In this document: piece after piece, positions 50,901 to 60,974 of the stretch | How the letters are laid out: every line of letters starts with the position of its first letter | Numbering within the stretch: the first letter of the stretch is position 1 | Assembly: GCA_003260075.1 (NCBI GenBank) | Contig: QLIY01000439.1 | Coordinates: forward strand, 1-64,000 | DNA: 64,000 nt | Source: Phallusia mammillata | Lineage: Eukaryota; Chordata; Ascidiacea; Phlebobranchia; Ascidiidae | Direction: 5' to 3' | The notes under the pieces: model-generated | What the model was told of the DNA's origin: nothing | Seen by the model: only the letters and a program-made list of their open reading frames with translations | Databases searched by the model: none | Translations under genes and position numbers: made by a program

Positions 50901-53900
50901 ATCACAAACTTACCAGTAAAATTTCCACCGCTCCAAGGATATACATGGACGACGCAAATGTGGTTCCCAGATAAAACAAGACGCCCACTGCCCCTCCAAA
51001 CTCCGGCCCAAGCGCCCTGGATATCATGAAATACGACCCACCGGCCGGGACAACACCGTTCGTGGCGATAGCGCTCATTGAGATGGAAGTGAGAAGAGTC
51101 TGCAGAAAAACATGTCCAAAAAACGTTTGGTTATGTGCGTTTACAGCCATGGTGTTATGTATGGTTTTCATGAATACATTTCTGCGGCTGTAAGTCATGT
51201 TTAATGGCTTATAGGCGCAATGCAGTCAAAATACGAAAACGAGTTTGGGATAGACTGTGCCCCGAATTCACACTTGTGCCTATATTACAGTGTGTTGCCT
51301 ATATTACATGAATTTGGCATTGATTATTGCGGGCAAAAACAGACTAGTAACGGGAATCGTGCAGACATATTGAACGTCATTGACATCTTATTTTGATAGC
51401 TTTGCACAATGTATTAAATGCCATCAAATTAGCATCAACAACATTTTTCAAAACTTTGTTTGGGTCTGTCTTATCCTGGTCCCAAGTGGGTCTTTATTAT
51501 CAATAACACGGCTTTAGCGCAGGGTTGGAAATCAATACAGTAAAGTCGTTACTCATTTCTAACCACTGTGGCGAGTAAATTGAATATTGATCGACAAGTT
51601 GTCTTCTACTTTCTACCGTAAAGGTCATTTGTCACACGTCGTAATTATCGACAGTTCCTTTATGAACCAATTGAATGCACAACTAACTTGCATAAAACAA
51701 TTTCAAAGCTAAATGCATTTTTTGTTGACAATTTTTTAATACAATTTTCAACAGCTAAAGCCGGTTTAACACGCCACTGATGACGTCATTTCCATTATGA
51801 CATCACAGGTAACTTACCGTGACGCAACATAATAGTACGATGAAGAAGGACTGTAGGATTCCAGCCAACCCAACGATCCATGTTAATCTGACAAACAGTA
51901 TGACTCCAAGAATATTCTGGACACAAGGAAGATAAACTCCCATGATTGTACTCATCTTGAATTCCTGTCAATTTAAAATGTAGAGTAGAATAGGTAGTAA
52001 GTAGGGGTAGGTTTTGGCATTACACACAGGTTAGATAATTTTGCCTGGAGTGAAGTTATGAATTTAAAACCAAAGCATCAGACCATGGGTCCAGGAATTG
52101 CTTCTTATTAAAAACTGGGCTTCAGTTTAAATGAGATACAAAGCGATCCCTGGATTGAAAAGGAGCTTACTACACACAATTGCAAAAAAAGCCCAACCTA
52201 AAATATCCCTTAAATATTACAAACATCGAAAAGCTTCCAGACACTTGGCTAGTAAAATATATTTGAACCACAGAAACAGATGTTAACCAGGCTTTTAAAA
52301 GGTTTGGTTGATGTAATGAGCATTTTGTCGACATTTGTACCTCTTTTTGCTTGGCCTTTCCTTCCTCTGCATTTTCATGCTCTTTGGCACCTTGGGACAG
52401 GTTGGTGTAATTTGCCAAAGCTCCAAGAAGTGTAGCCACCCGAGGTCGCTCTTGCATCTCATCCTGGAAGATAAAAAAAATGGTTACAAAGGTTGTAATT
52501 TAAAAACAAACAATGACAGAATGTTGAGCAATGTACATGAAAAATACTTAAGTTTTATCCATTTAGAAATCTTCTCTTATTCATAATTTCAAATTAGTCA
52601 ATCATTTTCGTTCTCATGCCACAAACTTCAAGTCCATGTACTTTTTCAAAAAATACTGTCGTATCACCTCATATAAAGCGAAATGTCCTCCTTCATTATT
52701 TCCAGCTTCTGGATCAACAAGCACAGACTTCTTCTTTCCATTGTCTGTAAGGAAAACAAAAAACAAAATCGTTTTTTTACAACGAATGTAAATCAAACAC
52801 CATGAACAAATCAATTGGAATTTTTAGGCTTTGTGTGGTTTAGTCTAATGATGAAAACACATTCCACATTGGTAAAAAAATATAATATATTTTATTATTT
52901 CAAACATTTTTTGCTATAACAAATGTTTCACAAAATAGCAAATGCAAGCAAAGATAGAATCCACACAAATCTCACAATACACCAATATTGTATCCACACA
53001 AAATCAAAATATAGAGTTGCCTAGAGCAACATAGCTTAAACTTACATGAAAATCTTCTAGAAAGTGATTTTAATGAGGATTTTCTACTTGCAACTGGTGC
53101 TGACTGTCTCCTTGCAAGTTTTTCTGACCTGAAATCTGACGAGTCATCTGCAAAATCAACAGTCACTACGGGAATTTGCCTACTTGACGAACTTTCAGAC
53201 ATTGCTGTTATTTTCTGAAAAACTTTTGGAGAACATGTCAGTATTTTCTGTGCTAAACACGATCAAATTTTCCTACACTATTTTGTGTCCTACACTATCA
53301 CATTTATGTTCCTAAAAATTCCACTTGACAAAAATATTGCCATAAGATTTGATTTAACATTCGTTACTTAAAGAGCTAATACCAAACCTAAATTCATTTT
53401 TAAACTGATCTGTTTATCTTCCACCTAATAGCTGGTTACTCAAAAATAAAATCTTATATTATACTTCGGTTGTAAAAAGCAATATGAACATAAAGAGTCA
53501 TTTCACTAAAAGACACAACTTCATAAACTGAACACTGAACTTGAGAGGCAAACTAACTTTCCCACAGGCTTTAAACATATCTATCACAACTAACTTCACT
53601 CAAACAAAACAAAGGCTGTCTTTTCCTCCCTCACCATCACCAGCTGTTACAATATAAAGCACAGGCAGGATTTTTTCACACTCCCAATACATTGTTGTCC
53701 TCTTACTTTTAAACAATAGCACATGGTCATTGCAAGAAAAAGGGCTAGACTTTTATGAAAGGTTAACTAGTTGGAAAATCAGTAATCAACACAGGTCAGA
53801 GTTTGTTGTCTCTCAAGTCTTTTCCTGATTCCCTGGTGGCAAAATCTTGTTAAGCAACAAATTAAAAGCAGAAAAATAATTTGTTCTGGTATTGATTCTT

Positions 53901-55844
53901 GTGTCGAACTCATGACACTTGGTGAACTTTTTCCCATGGTTTAAAGAAGATTTAGATTCACACCACAGAAAAAAAAGCAGTGAAAGGTTTACAGGTTAAG
54001 TCACAATAAGTTTGAAAGGATTTATTTGATCTTAGCAGCCCATGTTGTTGTCAATACTATATTCTGTATTAAATACCAGCTATTATTTGATGTTTTCTAG
54101 TCACTGTTTGTGTCATTAGCTGCAAAGCTTAGTACAGTCCAAAACTGTAGTCTACATACGTAGAAATCAACAAAGCATATTTAGTAAGAGCCAAACACGA
54201 GAAAGCCAAGGTATCTAAAATATTTCCAAGTTCATAAAATAGAAAGTTTGATAATAGCTGTATATGTTCATTGATTTCGTACAAAGTCAAAGCTTTGGAA
54301 GCAGAACCCAATCACTGAGTTATGTAAAACAGGACAAAAATACAACAAATCACTGCAAGGTTAGTCAGAGTTTGTTATCAACAACATTTTGTACAAACCA
54401 ACATCAGTCACACTAATTCAAATTTAATTTATTTCGGTAAACACAGATTGTTGTTGTTGCTGTTGTTGTATAGTTTACCAATTAGAATTGCTTTTTCTGA
54501 CTGCTCGCCACGTTTCTTCACAAATGACACAGAAAAACCTAAAGAAAAAGAAGCTATAATTGGTTTGTCACATAAGAAACACTCCACATATTATGACATA
54601 TTAGCATGTGTATTTGTATTATATTCTAATTTGAACATTTCTATCTGTCATTTTTAAATGCACTTAGGTTGTGAAACAACACTTACGACTTGCTGATGAT
54701 CCTTTGTCTGGTGCAAAAACTGTGCCAGATATATCTTCATAGCCACTTTTAGCAGAGGCAACAATATTTCCAAACACTTGCGATGCCATCGTTGCAGGTA
54801 ATGTATATGAATATTGCACTTACAAGTTAAATATATGCATAAATAAAAACTTTACAAAGAGATTCCTAAGGGCGCAGCTTCATCTTATAAAATATCTGCA
54901 ACTGACAAATAAATCATCTGAATCTTAACAAAATCAGTTGAATTGAAACTAAACTACATAGCTGAGGTGATGGTATGTTTGTATTGTGCTGTAAAGTGCT
55001 TGCAAAAGCTTTTAACTCTCATGTTTTTTTGTTTGTTTGTTTATCTATAAATAAGCAACAATTACTAAATTTCATATAAAACCTGTACATTTGAGTTTTA
55101 TGTTTGTTTGTGCTACACAAGCTATTATTGATAAAACAAAGAATGGTTTCTTATATAAGGGTTGTGTAAGCAATAAGACACAGTGCCTAATTGCTACCAA
55201 GTTATTACCGTCAGGCTTGGGTACAATATATTTGTATTGTTTGTTTAAGTGCTTGAAAGCTATAGTTGGTATTTGAACAAATATTGATACAGTTTGGGCG
55301 TCCCCAGTCTTTGTGTTAAATATGACACAATATTTTTTTCTTTCACAATGGCAAAGAATACAATTACATTTTGGGTGAAAAAATAGCAGTAAAACACCAC
55401 TCAACTCTTACATACAACAGTACTGTGCGAACCTCAATTAATAACGGGGGGGGGGACAGTCTTTGTGTTAAATATGACACAATATTTTTTCTTTCACATT
55501 GGCAAAGAATACAATTACATTTTGGGTGAAAAAATAGCAGTAATACATCACTCAACTCTTACATACAACAGTACTGTGCGAACCTCAATTAATAACAGCT
55601 ATCTCACATAAACAATGATGGATACTTCAAGTAATATATAGTCAACGTTGTAAAACATGACACAAACCATTATATAACTTCTAACCTCAGATATATAACA
55701 CATACAGTTTTCAAGGTTCTCGGGGGTGTAAACAAAATTGTCAAACCCCTATCTAAACTATAAGTGGTTTGGCTACAATACTACAATCATAAAATGTCAA
55801 CTCTCTGCAAGAGATCTTCAGAAAGTCTAAATTCTAAAAAAAAC

Positions 55845-55877
<33 letters not shown>

Positions 55878-58322
55878 AGGCCTTAGTACTAAGAATAGCC
55901 AAATGAATACCGTAATACTTCCAAAGTGCTTGTCTTAAAGGCCTTCTATAAGCAACCAAATCCGGTCTAAGTCGTGACCAACATAATTGCCTTAAGTCTT
56001 ATCAAAAGCCCTTTCCTGCATTATCCAATCTAATGCCTTTCCTGCCCAAAAACACACACTGGTACTATCAATACCCAGCCTTAATGACGGCTCCAGTACT
56101 GAAATAGGTAGCCACGTTGCCGATTGTTTGCACTTCAACGTGAAATCGATTCCTCTCTAAAAAGATAGATACACGCCCTGAGAACGCGCTACAGGTCAAC
56201 TTACCAAAACGGGGTGCTATTTTGATTTCATTGTAACAGAATATTTAAGCGAGTGAATAGTGACGCCCAGTACGTTGACTTACAAACGCTAAAAGCTAAG
56301 CACAGTGCAGGTTATCGTCGTTTGGTGACAAGTGGAAATGCGAATCGGTTAATAATTACAGCACATGCTATTTATTTCTCACTACCCAATACCCATATTT
56401 GACTTAAAGACAATACGCTCTGCCTTCCCTTTGCGACAACACCACTGAAAGCTGCTAAGCACTGTTCAGTTTTTTGTAAGTTTGTTTAAACTTTCACACA
56501 TTCGTGCTATTAGTATAAAGTCAGCTGAATCTCAACTAAACCATTACGTTTCCAGGCCCGAGTGCTATTCATGTCACTCCAAATACGTCATACCGGAATT
56601 GCAATGCGGCGTCATAGTGAATGATTTCAGACCTGGTAAAACTATCACTAGCCCTGCTATGCTACATAGGTGACCAACATTCATCAGCAACGCCAAGCCA
56701 ACGTACGCTCTGTGAATGGTTTTTGACAACAAGCAGAGTACAGACGGCTGCCTCTTGAATCACAGACCACACGGCTTGAAATAAGATGAGACTGACTAAT
56801 TCTGTTTGTCTGGCTCGAAGTTTTGTACTGCACCGTGCTTTTCTGCTTGTGTTAAAATTGTATGGGTCAAGCTTACTGTCAATAAAGGTGGCCTTTTACA
56901 ATGTACACTCTTTTACAAAGAAATATAAACTATTTTAAGCTAAGTGCACAATGCCTAACAACAAATCTAAGTGTGGAGTAACTTAATAAATAATTGAACT
57001 ACACTACTAAAATGCAGGCACAACACCTGAAAAAAACATAACCTTATAATTTCGACCTCTGCGCTTTAATGCAGTCGAAGAAACAAGCGGAAAAAGAGAG
57101 GGTTTGCCAAGAGCGCCCGCGGCGATTCACTCGTCTCAAAAATAACCTTTTGTAAACCCGCCGAGAGCAATTGAGCGTATCCGCGCGGTACGTGACTATT
57201 ACGTCACTAACCTTTCTCTTGGGATTGCGACATAGTTTATAAGAGTCACCGAAAACCAAAACAAACAGCGTCTACGTTTAATTGTTTGTAGTTTATAAAT
57301 GAACTGGTCATGTGGTTATGAAATGTACACCAGTTATCTGGGCCCTAAAGTTTACAACAGTGTTTGGTTATCTGTATAGACTTTTTGGTGTATTTTTAAC
57401 CAAAACACAGGAACTGGGCTAAGTTGTACTATAGACCCGATTATATCTTTGATAGACAACCTACTTGTCACATGGCTACATATATTGCATTGACAGCAAG
57501 TCAAACACAATTTAAATTGTGCTGCATTAAATGTTACATTTACAAATATTTAAAAAAACAAACAATACAAAGCAAAACATAAAACATTCTATTAATTTTC
57601 TATTATTACATTCTATTGCACACATTGCTTTACAGCAAATACATTTATTCTTAACAATGTGCTTATTTAATACAGAAAAAAAACTGATCAAAACAACTAG
57701 CAAACAAGCTTCAAACCTGACTGAGCTCCATCATCAGCTCCTGAAGGTTCATTAGCACCAACTATCTCTATGGTTGGAATTTCATCATCTTGCTTCGGAT
57801 GGTTTTCAATTAGGCTAGCCCTGGGTTGGAAAATACACAATGTTACCTATGTTATATTTCTGCTTTTTACTATTAGTTTGATGTATTTTGTTTTACAATG
57901 CACATGATTAATAACGCTAAAGCTGGATTCATTAAAAATAAATATCGTCAAATCACTTGGGCAAAGTAAGTGAGATGCAACAACCCTATTTTAGGAGAAG
58001 AAATAAGTTTACAAGACCGTTTATTTTCTACAACATAGGCTCGATTTAAAACTGCAATTGCACCCATTAAAAGATTACAATTTGTAAACCAGGCAAATAA
58101 AATGTAAATGTTTCATTTATATTCCTGATGGACAATTACAATTTGTTGGAATAGGGAGCTAACATGATTTTGATCCTACAATGAATTTTTAATCTTAATT
58201 TAGCAAACAAAATCAATAAACAGTATTTTTTACTTCTCCTGTGATGCAGGTTCTTGTTCACTTCCTTGTTCAATCTCAGGTTCATTATCAGCTTTTGTAA
58301 CTGTAAATCTAACAGTTGACAT
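32838..58322 (-). CDS. kcc: K-Cl cotransporter (SLC12A4-7 / KCC family)
   Basis: Exons (5'-3'): 58322-58234, 57820-57717, 52744-52668, 52463-52341, 51964-51818, 51099-50914, 48641-48394, 47730-47637, 46434-46290, 46119-45940, 44585-44487, 43981-43924, 43471-43297, 42674-42556, 41649-41551, 41204-41085, 40675-40571, 38472-38304, 37854-37659, 36997-36828, 36306-36175, 35987-35880, 34012-33780, 33328-33189, 32929-32838. All 25 join in phase to 1135 aa. KCC hallmarks: [119 protein letters not shown] and [11 protein letters not shown]. The large loop between TM5 and TM6 has several N-glycosylation sequons. Both C-terminal inhibitory threonines of the WNK pathway are in conserved context (SAYTYERTL and NVRRMHTAV). 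It exports KCl across the plasma membrane and sets cell volume and intracellular chloride. Confidence 0.96.
34975..35068. repeat. Dispersed repeat R1, copy 1
   Basis: About 94 bp, highly similar to 38658-38750. Both contain 'tggctttctgatatacttcc' and 'ttactatacacatcattt'. Confidence 0.85.
35137..35272. repeat. Dispersed repeat R2, single unit
   Basis: It has the same 'gggggcctgtgggtgaaccg' core and 'cttcaggaggatcaaattt' as the tandem units at 39735-40230. It is followed by aaggggacccata, as is the last tandem unit. Confidence 0.85.
36472..36789. mobile_element. hAT-type MITE, CAGGGGTGGGCAA family
   Basis: Ends CAGGGGTGGGCAACATGCGG and GGTTGCCCACCCCTG are inverted, and the interior contains 'gcggcccacgggccgaatgc'. 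The flanking 8-mers (tctttaaa and ccttacaa) match at only five of eight positions, so the TSD is decayed or uncertain. It lies in the KCC intron between the exons ending RQHK and starting VWKH. Confidence 0.8.
38658..38750. repeat. Dispersed repeat R1, copy 2
   Basis: Partner of 34975-35068, in the same orientation. Confidence 0.85.
39090..39151. repeat. 31-bp tandem duplication
   Basis: The segment ttttcatttaactttgtttc plus gcaaaacgag occurs twice in a row, differing only in the leading base. Confidence 0.9.
39735..40290. repeat. Three-unit tandem repeat of about 156 bp (R2 array)
   Basis: The unit contains 'tttacgtttcgggggcctgt', gggtgaaccgctgggtca, 'atgtccaaatt' and aaacgagcgttacaaaccagcg. 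Starts of the common block are at 39760, 39916 and 40073, giving periods of 156 and 157. After the last unit, 'agggaaggggacccata' follows as in the single copy at 35.2 kb. The plus-strand open frames with repeating peptides here come from the repeat and are not support for a gene. Confidence 0.85.
41615..42171. repeat. Diverged duplication of KCC exon edge and intron, with G-runs at 41818 and 42172
   Basis: The 5' part of the exon at 41649-41551 and its upstream intron (41615 on) recur at 41830-42171 with SNPs and indels. The insert is bounded by G runs at 41818-41829 and 42172-42181. The left copy carries a MITE at 41771 and the right copy has the empty site. Only the left exon copy is complete. 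Confidence 0.85.
41771..42274. mobile_element. hAT-type MITE split by an inserted allelic segment
   Basis: The left end CAGGGCTACTCAATTAG starts at 41771 and the right end CATTTGAGTAGCCCTG ends at 42274. A perfect 8-bp TSD tgctaggg lies at 41763-41770 and 42275-42282. The segment at about 41830-42171 is the duplicated KCC sequence and not part of the element; the real MITE is about 41771-41820 plus 42182-42274. Confidence 0.85.
43088..43268. mobile_element. Tc1/mariner (pogo/Tigger-like) MITE
   Basis: The inverted ends CAGTAAACCTAGGTTAA and TTAACCAACGTTTACTG are flanked by TA at 43086-43087 and 43269-43270. The interior has repeats of the type 'taattcggacaa' and 'taatccggacaact'. The TA target duplication sets it apart from the hAT MITEs in the window. 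Confidence 0.75.
44740..44928. repeat. Near-perfect inverted repeat, arms of about 90 bases
   Basis: The left arm (ataatattggactgtttc... aaatcgtttcttctaataac) is matched in reverse complement by the right arm (gttattagaagaaacgattt ... gaaacagtctaatattat). The turn is around 44830-44845 (atgcatcgtcag). It lies in a KCC intron. Transcribed RNA would form one long hairpin. Confidence 0.85.
46474..46690. mobile_element. hAT-type MITE, CAGTGGTTCTCAA family
   Basis: Inverted ends CAGTGGTTCTCAAAC and GTTTGAGAACCACTG, with TSD gtttaaac (46466-46473) and gtttcaac (46691-46698), 7 of 8 bases. It lies in the KCC intron next to the exon at 46434-46290. Confidence 0.88.
47774..48020. mobile_element. Probable hAT-type MITE, degenerate
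   Basis: CAGTGATCCTTAAAACTA at the left is an imperfect inverse of TAGTTAAGAACCACTG-like sequence at the right (tggttaagaaccactg). No clear TSD is visible, so the boundaries are less certain. Confidence 0.5.
48866..49395. repeat. 150-bp duplication separated by G10 and unique sequence
   Basis: About 48870-49020 (cttacgaacataccatgcga ... gacacaagagat) recurs at 49251-49395 with few SNPs. The left copy ends in ten G at 49021-49030. Unlike the other cases, some 220 bases of other sequence separate the run from the second copy. Confidence 0.75.
49457..49757. repeat. 140-bp duplication around G10 at 49609-49618
   Basis: 49457-49598 recurs at 49620 to about 49757. Before the G run, the left copy has tagtgatgcact, a TAGTGATG-type MITE end, inserted after 'tgcttttaac'. 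The right copy continues without it. Confidence 0.8.
53046..53202 (-). CDS. kcc: KCC alternative N-terminal exon B (basic, Ser/Arg-rich)
   Basis: ATG at 53202 opens 52 codons: [20 protein letters not shown], then a basic serine-rich part with [20 protein letters not shown]. It ends at a GTAAGT donor in phase 1 and fits the common exon at 52744-52668, giving a predicted 1123-aa isoform. There is no RFxV/I motif. The frame also stays open if an upstream acceptor (aacag before CAATG, 53204) makes it a 159-nt phase 1-1 cassette exon, so first exon versus cassette is unresolved. Confidence 0.7.
54687..54789 (-). CDS. kcc: KCC alternative first exon C
   Basis: ATG at 54789 opens 34 codons ([20 protein letters not shown], then [14 protein letters not shown]). 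They end in phase 1 at a GTAAGT donor and can join the common exon 52744-52668, for a predicted 1105-aa isoform. No acceptor AG lies directly upstream, so it should be a first exon with its own promoter. It lacks RFxV/I. Support is the open frame, the strong donor, the correct phase and its position. Confidence 0.65.
55305..55597. repeat. 141-bp duplication around G10 at 55446-55455
   Basis: 55305-55445 and 55456-55597 differ by only a few SNPs and a one-base indel. The duplication is purely intronic. Confidence 0.85.
55847..55875. repeat. Run of 29 G
   Basis: Homopolymer with no duplicated flanks that I can see. It is probably a gap placeholder and not genomic sequence. Confidence 0.6.
57717..58322 (-). 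CDS. kcc: KCC distal 5' exons with RFTV kinase-docking motif
   Basis: Exon 58322-58234 begins [20 protein letters not shown] and exon 57820-57717 continues with an acidic segment ([20 protein letters not shown]) and ends in phase 1. RFTV at residues 5-8 matches the RFxV/I motif bound by the SPAK/OSR1 C-terminal domain. The start resembles vertebrate KCC3a and KCC2a. The donor after the second exon is GTTTGA, weaker than those of the alternative exons. Confidence 0.85.
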
Positions 58323-60191
58323 GTTTTCTAAGGCACAAACTTAAATAAAAAAACACAAATCAATAACATCATTTTTGCCCAACATAACAATTCTTATGAG
58401 CAAAGAATTATATTTCCAATAGTATACACATATAAGCATTTATACACATATTACAATTCTAACATCTTTACAATGACATGAATATATTTTTTCATACACC
58501 ACTGTTAAGTGTTAACTTCAAGTGCATCTCATTTTATCAAAGAATAACAAACATTGCGAACTAAATGATGGGTACCAACTACCAACAATGCCAAAGTTTC
58601 CCAATTAAGTTATATAACTAATAAGCCAGTCAAGTTTCCTTCAGCTAGTGCTTGTTGCAAGAAAGAAAACAATAAAAAGACAGCACAAAAACAGTTTTAT
58701 TGATTTATTACTATCCAACAAATAACACAAGCAGCAAAAACAATTTAGTTGTTTTCCTAGCTCACTGCCCACACAATCTTTAGCAAACTATTCCAAGCCG
58801 TAAGCCAACTCGTTCAACAACATTCAGTGCTTAAACGGCTGTGAAGTATTCTGTCATCTTTGCATTTACAGCATGGCGATAATGGACTGACCAGTCAAAA
58901 TCTATTGCGCAACAGAAGTATGGCGTAACGATTATTAAGTATTGAACAAAATGCGTTATTTAAAACGTATTTAAATCGGGACTTTTTATGTCGCCACTCG
59001 AAATTTAGTCCTGCGGGCAAACATTTGCCGGTCACGATAAGTCGAACACGTAATATGATGACAAAATACAGTTTCAGCAGAAGTTCCAAATGCTTCAACG
59101 ACATGACTACAATAAAATGAACTTTGTGACTTTATTCAGCCTAATTGATCGTGGTTTGAAGGACTGGAAACCGCTTGCACAAAAATATTAAAATTCGCCA
59201 CAAAACCCGCAATGTTTGCAACAATTCTACAGTAACGTTAACAACCAATCAGCAGTTCCCTGGCCTGTTAAAGTAATCCAGTACCGAAATTGAGCAGCTA
59301 GGGCGCGCACTCGCGCAACTAACTTTAAGAAACGTGCTATATCACATCACAACAGTTCTATGGATATGTTTGCTTAGTCATATGAATCCCCATACCCCGC
59401 CAAACTGACACCATCATCATTTCGCCGAAAACTGACTCACGGTAATAAGGTATGAGAGAGAAAAGAAAAACGACAAAAACGAGAGAACTGTTTGAAAAAA
59501 GTGGGCAAAACCGAAGACTATCCACAACTTTTTAAGACCGAATTTCGGTTGCTGATCAAAATCATTTCAGCGTTTGCACATCCCAAACCTTATCTTTTGC
59601 AAAAGAGTTATTATTAGTGCATCCATCTTATTTGCAAAACCAAAGAAAATTGCCGTGTAGGCTACTTGCAGAAAAGCAAGGACATTTATGTGGTTCTTGT
59701 TCCAATTTAATATTCTTGCCCTTACTATCTTTCGTTTAGGCCTACTGTCCTACATTTAATACAAACCAATTAATTTCAGGTCGATAAAAAACTGAATACT
59801 GCTTATTATCACACATGGGTTCAAAATAGACCTATTCATTGCTTGTCTTTTGATTCTTTTAGCATAGGCCAAGTTTTGGATGAACATGTAATCATGTTAA
59901 TAAAGTTTGACATTATTATTAGTCCTATGAATTTTTGTTTTTCACTAATATAAATGGCATTCTCAAAATGTTTTACGACGTTAATCAAAACAAAAATTGA
60001 CGCGAAGAGAAAGGCGACACCACTAGAAACCATTTCCACAAAACACCGCTACAGTATTAGGCCTATTTGTTTTATTCTTTGCTCACATCATTTTATATCT
60101 TAACTGTCAAGGGATGATACTAAATGAAATATTTTTCAACATAGAGATTCACATACAGCAATAATTCGTAGCCTACTGCGTGGTCCGCGGG

Positions 60192-60193
<2 letters not shown>

Positions 60194-60241
<48 letters not shown>
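60194..60241. repeat. Run of 48 G
   Basis: Extreme homopolymer without duplicated flanks. It is probably a gap placeholder or low-quality tail. Confidence 0.6.
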
Positions 60242-60243
<2 letters not shown>

Positions 60244-60864
60244 ACTAATGGTCCGCCATCACCCTCTAGTCTAGTGATTCGCGAAAGTGCAACGAAAAAT
60301 GAGATATTAAATCGGTAGGCCTACATGTTTAAGTTTATTTTTGATTTATTTGTGAAACTGAATTAGGCCTAATAGTTTAGGCAGTGAGACGCTACTGCTG
60401 GTAACAGATGCAACCTTCCATGTTGCAGATTTTAAATCTTTAAATAGGCTATAGTTTTGGTTTCAATAATTTGAGGGAGGAAACAATTTTGTTCCCAATT
60501 TAACAGTTTAGCCATTCGACTTGTTATCATCGACTTATCTTTCAGACACAATCACAACTGCGTAGTCAACAAAGTCACTAAGGTGCTTTGTCCGACTTCG
60601 CTTTAATTTACTGTACTGACTGATTTTAAGTGCTAAATCTAGCGTAGTAAAATTAATTAGATCAGCATATTTTTTACATTTTGTCGTGTTTTTAGGATGA
60701 TAAAATGTTTTTGGAAAGCTGATAAAGTTTGAAAAAGACTAACCTTGAGATAGGCCCCTTGGAAAAGCCGACGCTCTGTTGTAGCAACATTTAACATTTT
60801 GAACTCGAGGGTCGCATTTCTTCTACCACGTGTTAGGCTATAGCCTACGTAGGCTACTTTAAAA

Positions 60865-60974
60865 TAGTGATGTACCGAATCGGCTAAATTTCGATTCGGC
60901 CGAAACCGAATCTTCGCAAAAATGACCGATTCGGCCAAATAAATTCGGCAAACCGAATATTCGGTACATCTCTA
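60865..60974. mobile_element. hAT-type MITE, TAGTGATGTACCGAAT family
   Basis: Inverted ends TAGTGATGTACCGAATCGGC and GAATATTCGGTACATCTCTA, with a perfect 8-bp TSD ctttaaaa at 60857-60864 and 60975-60982. It is made almost wholly of attcggc repeats. Confidence 0.92.

Larger units (their letters stand above)
48642..50913. other. KCC intron with two duplicated blocks
   Basis: No exon found. It holds the duplications at 48866-49395 and 49457-49757 and a hAT-like left end (cagcggttcccaaccgggg) near 48764. Confidence 0.55.
54790..57716. other. KCC 5' intron and possible internal promoter
   Basis: No exon supported. It contains a duplication around G10 (55305-55597), a 29-base G run (55847-55875), and an open frame at 56482-56673 with no recognisable homology. 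A promoter for exon C would lie just above 54789. Confidence 0.45.

Noticed and set aside
60657..60938. 93-codon minus-strand frame starting MAESVIFAKIRF
   Set aside because: Its first part is translated from the MITE at 60865-60974 (attcggc repeats).
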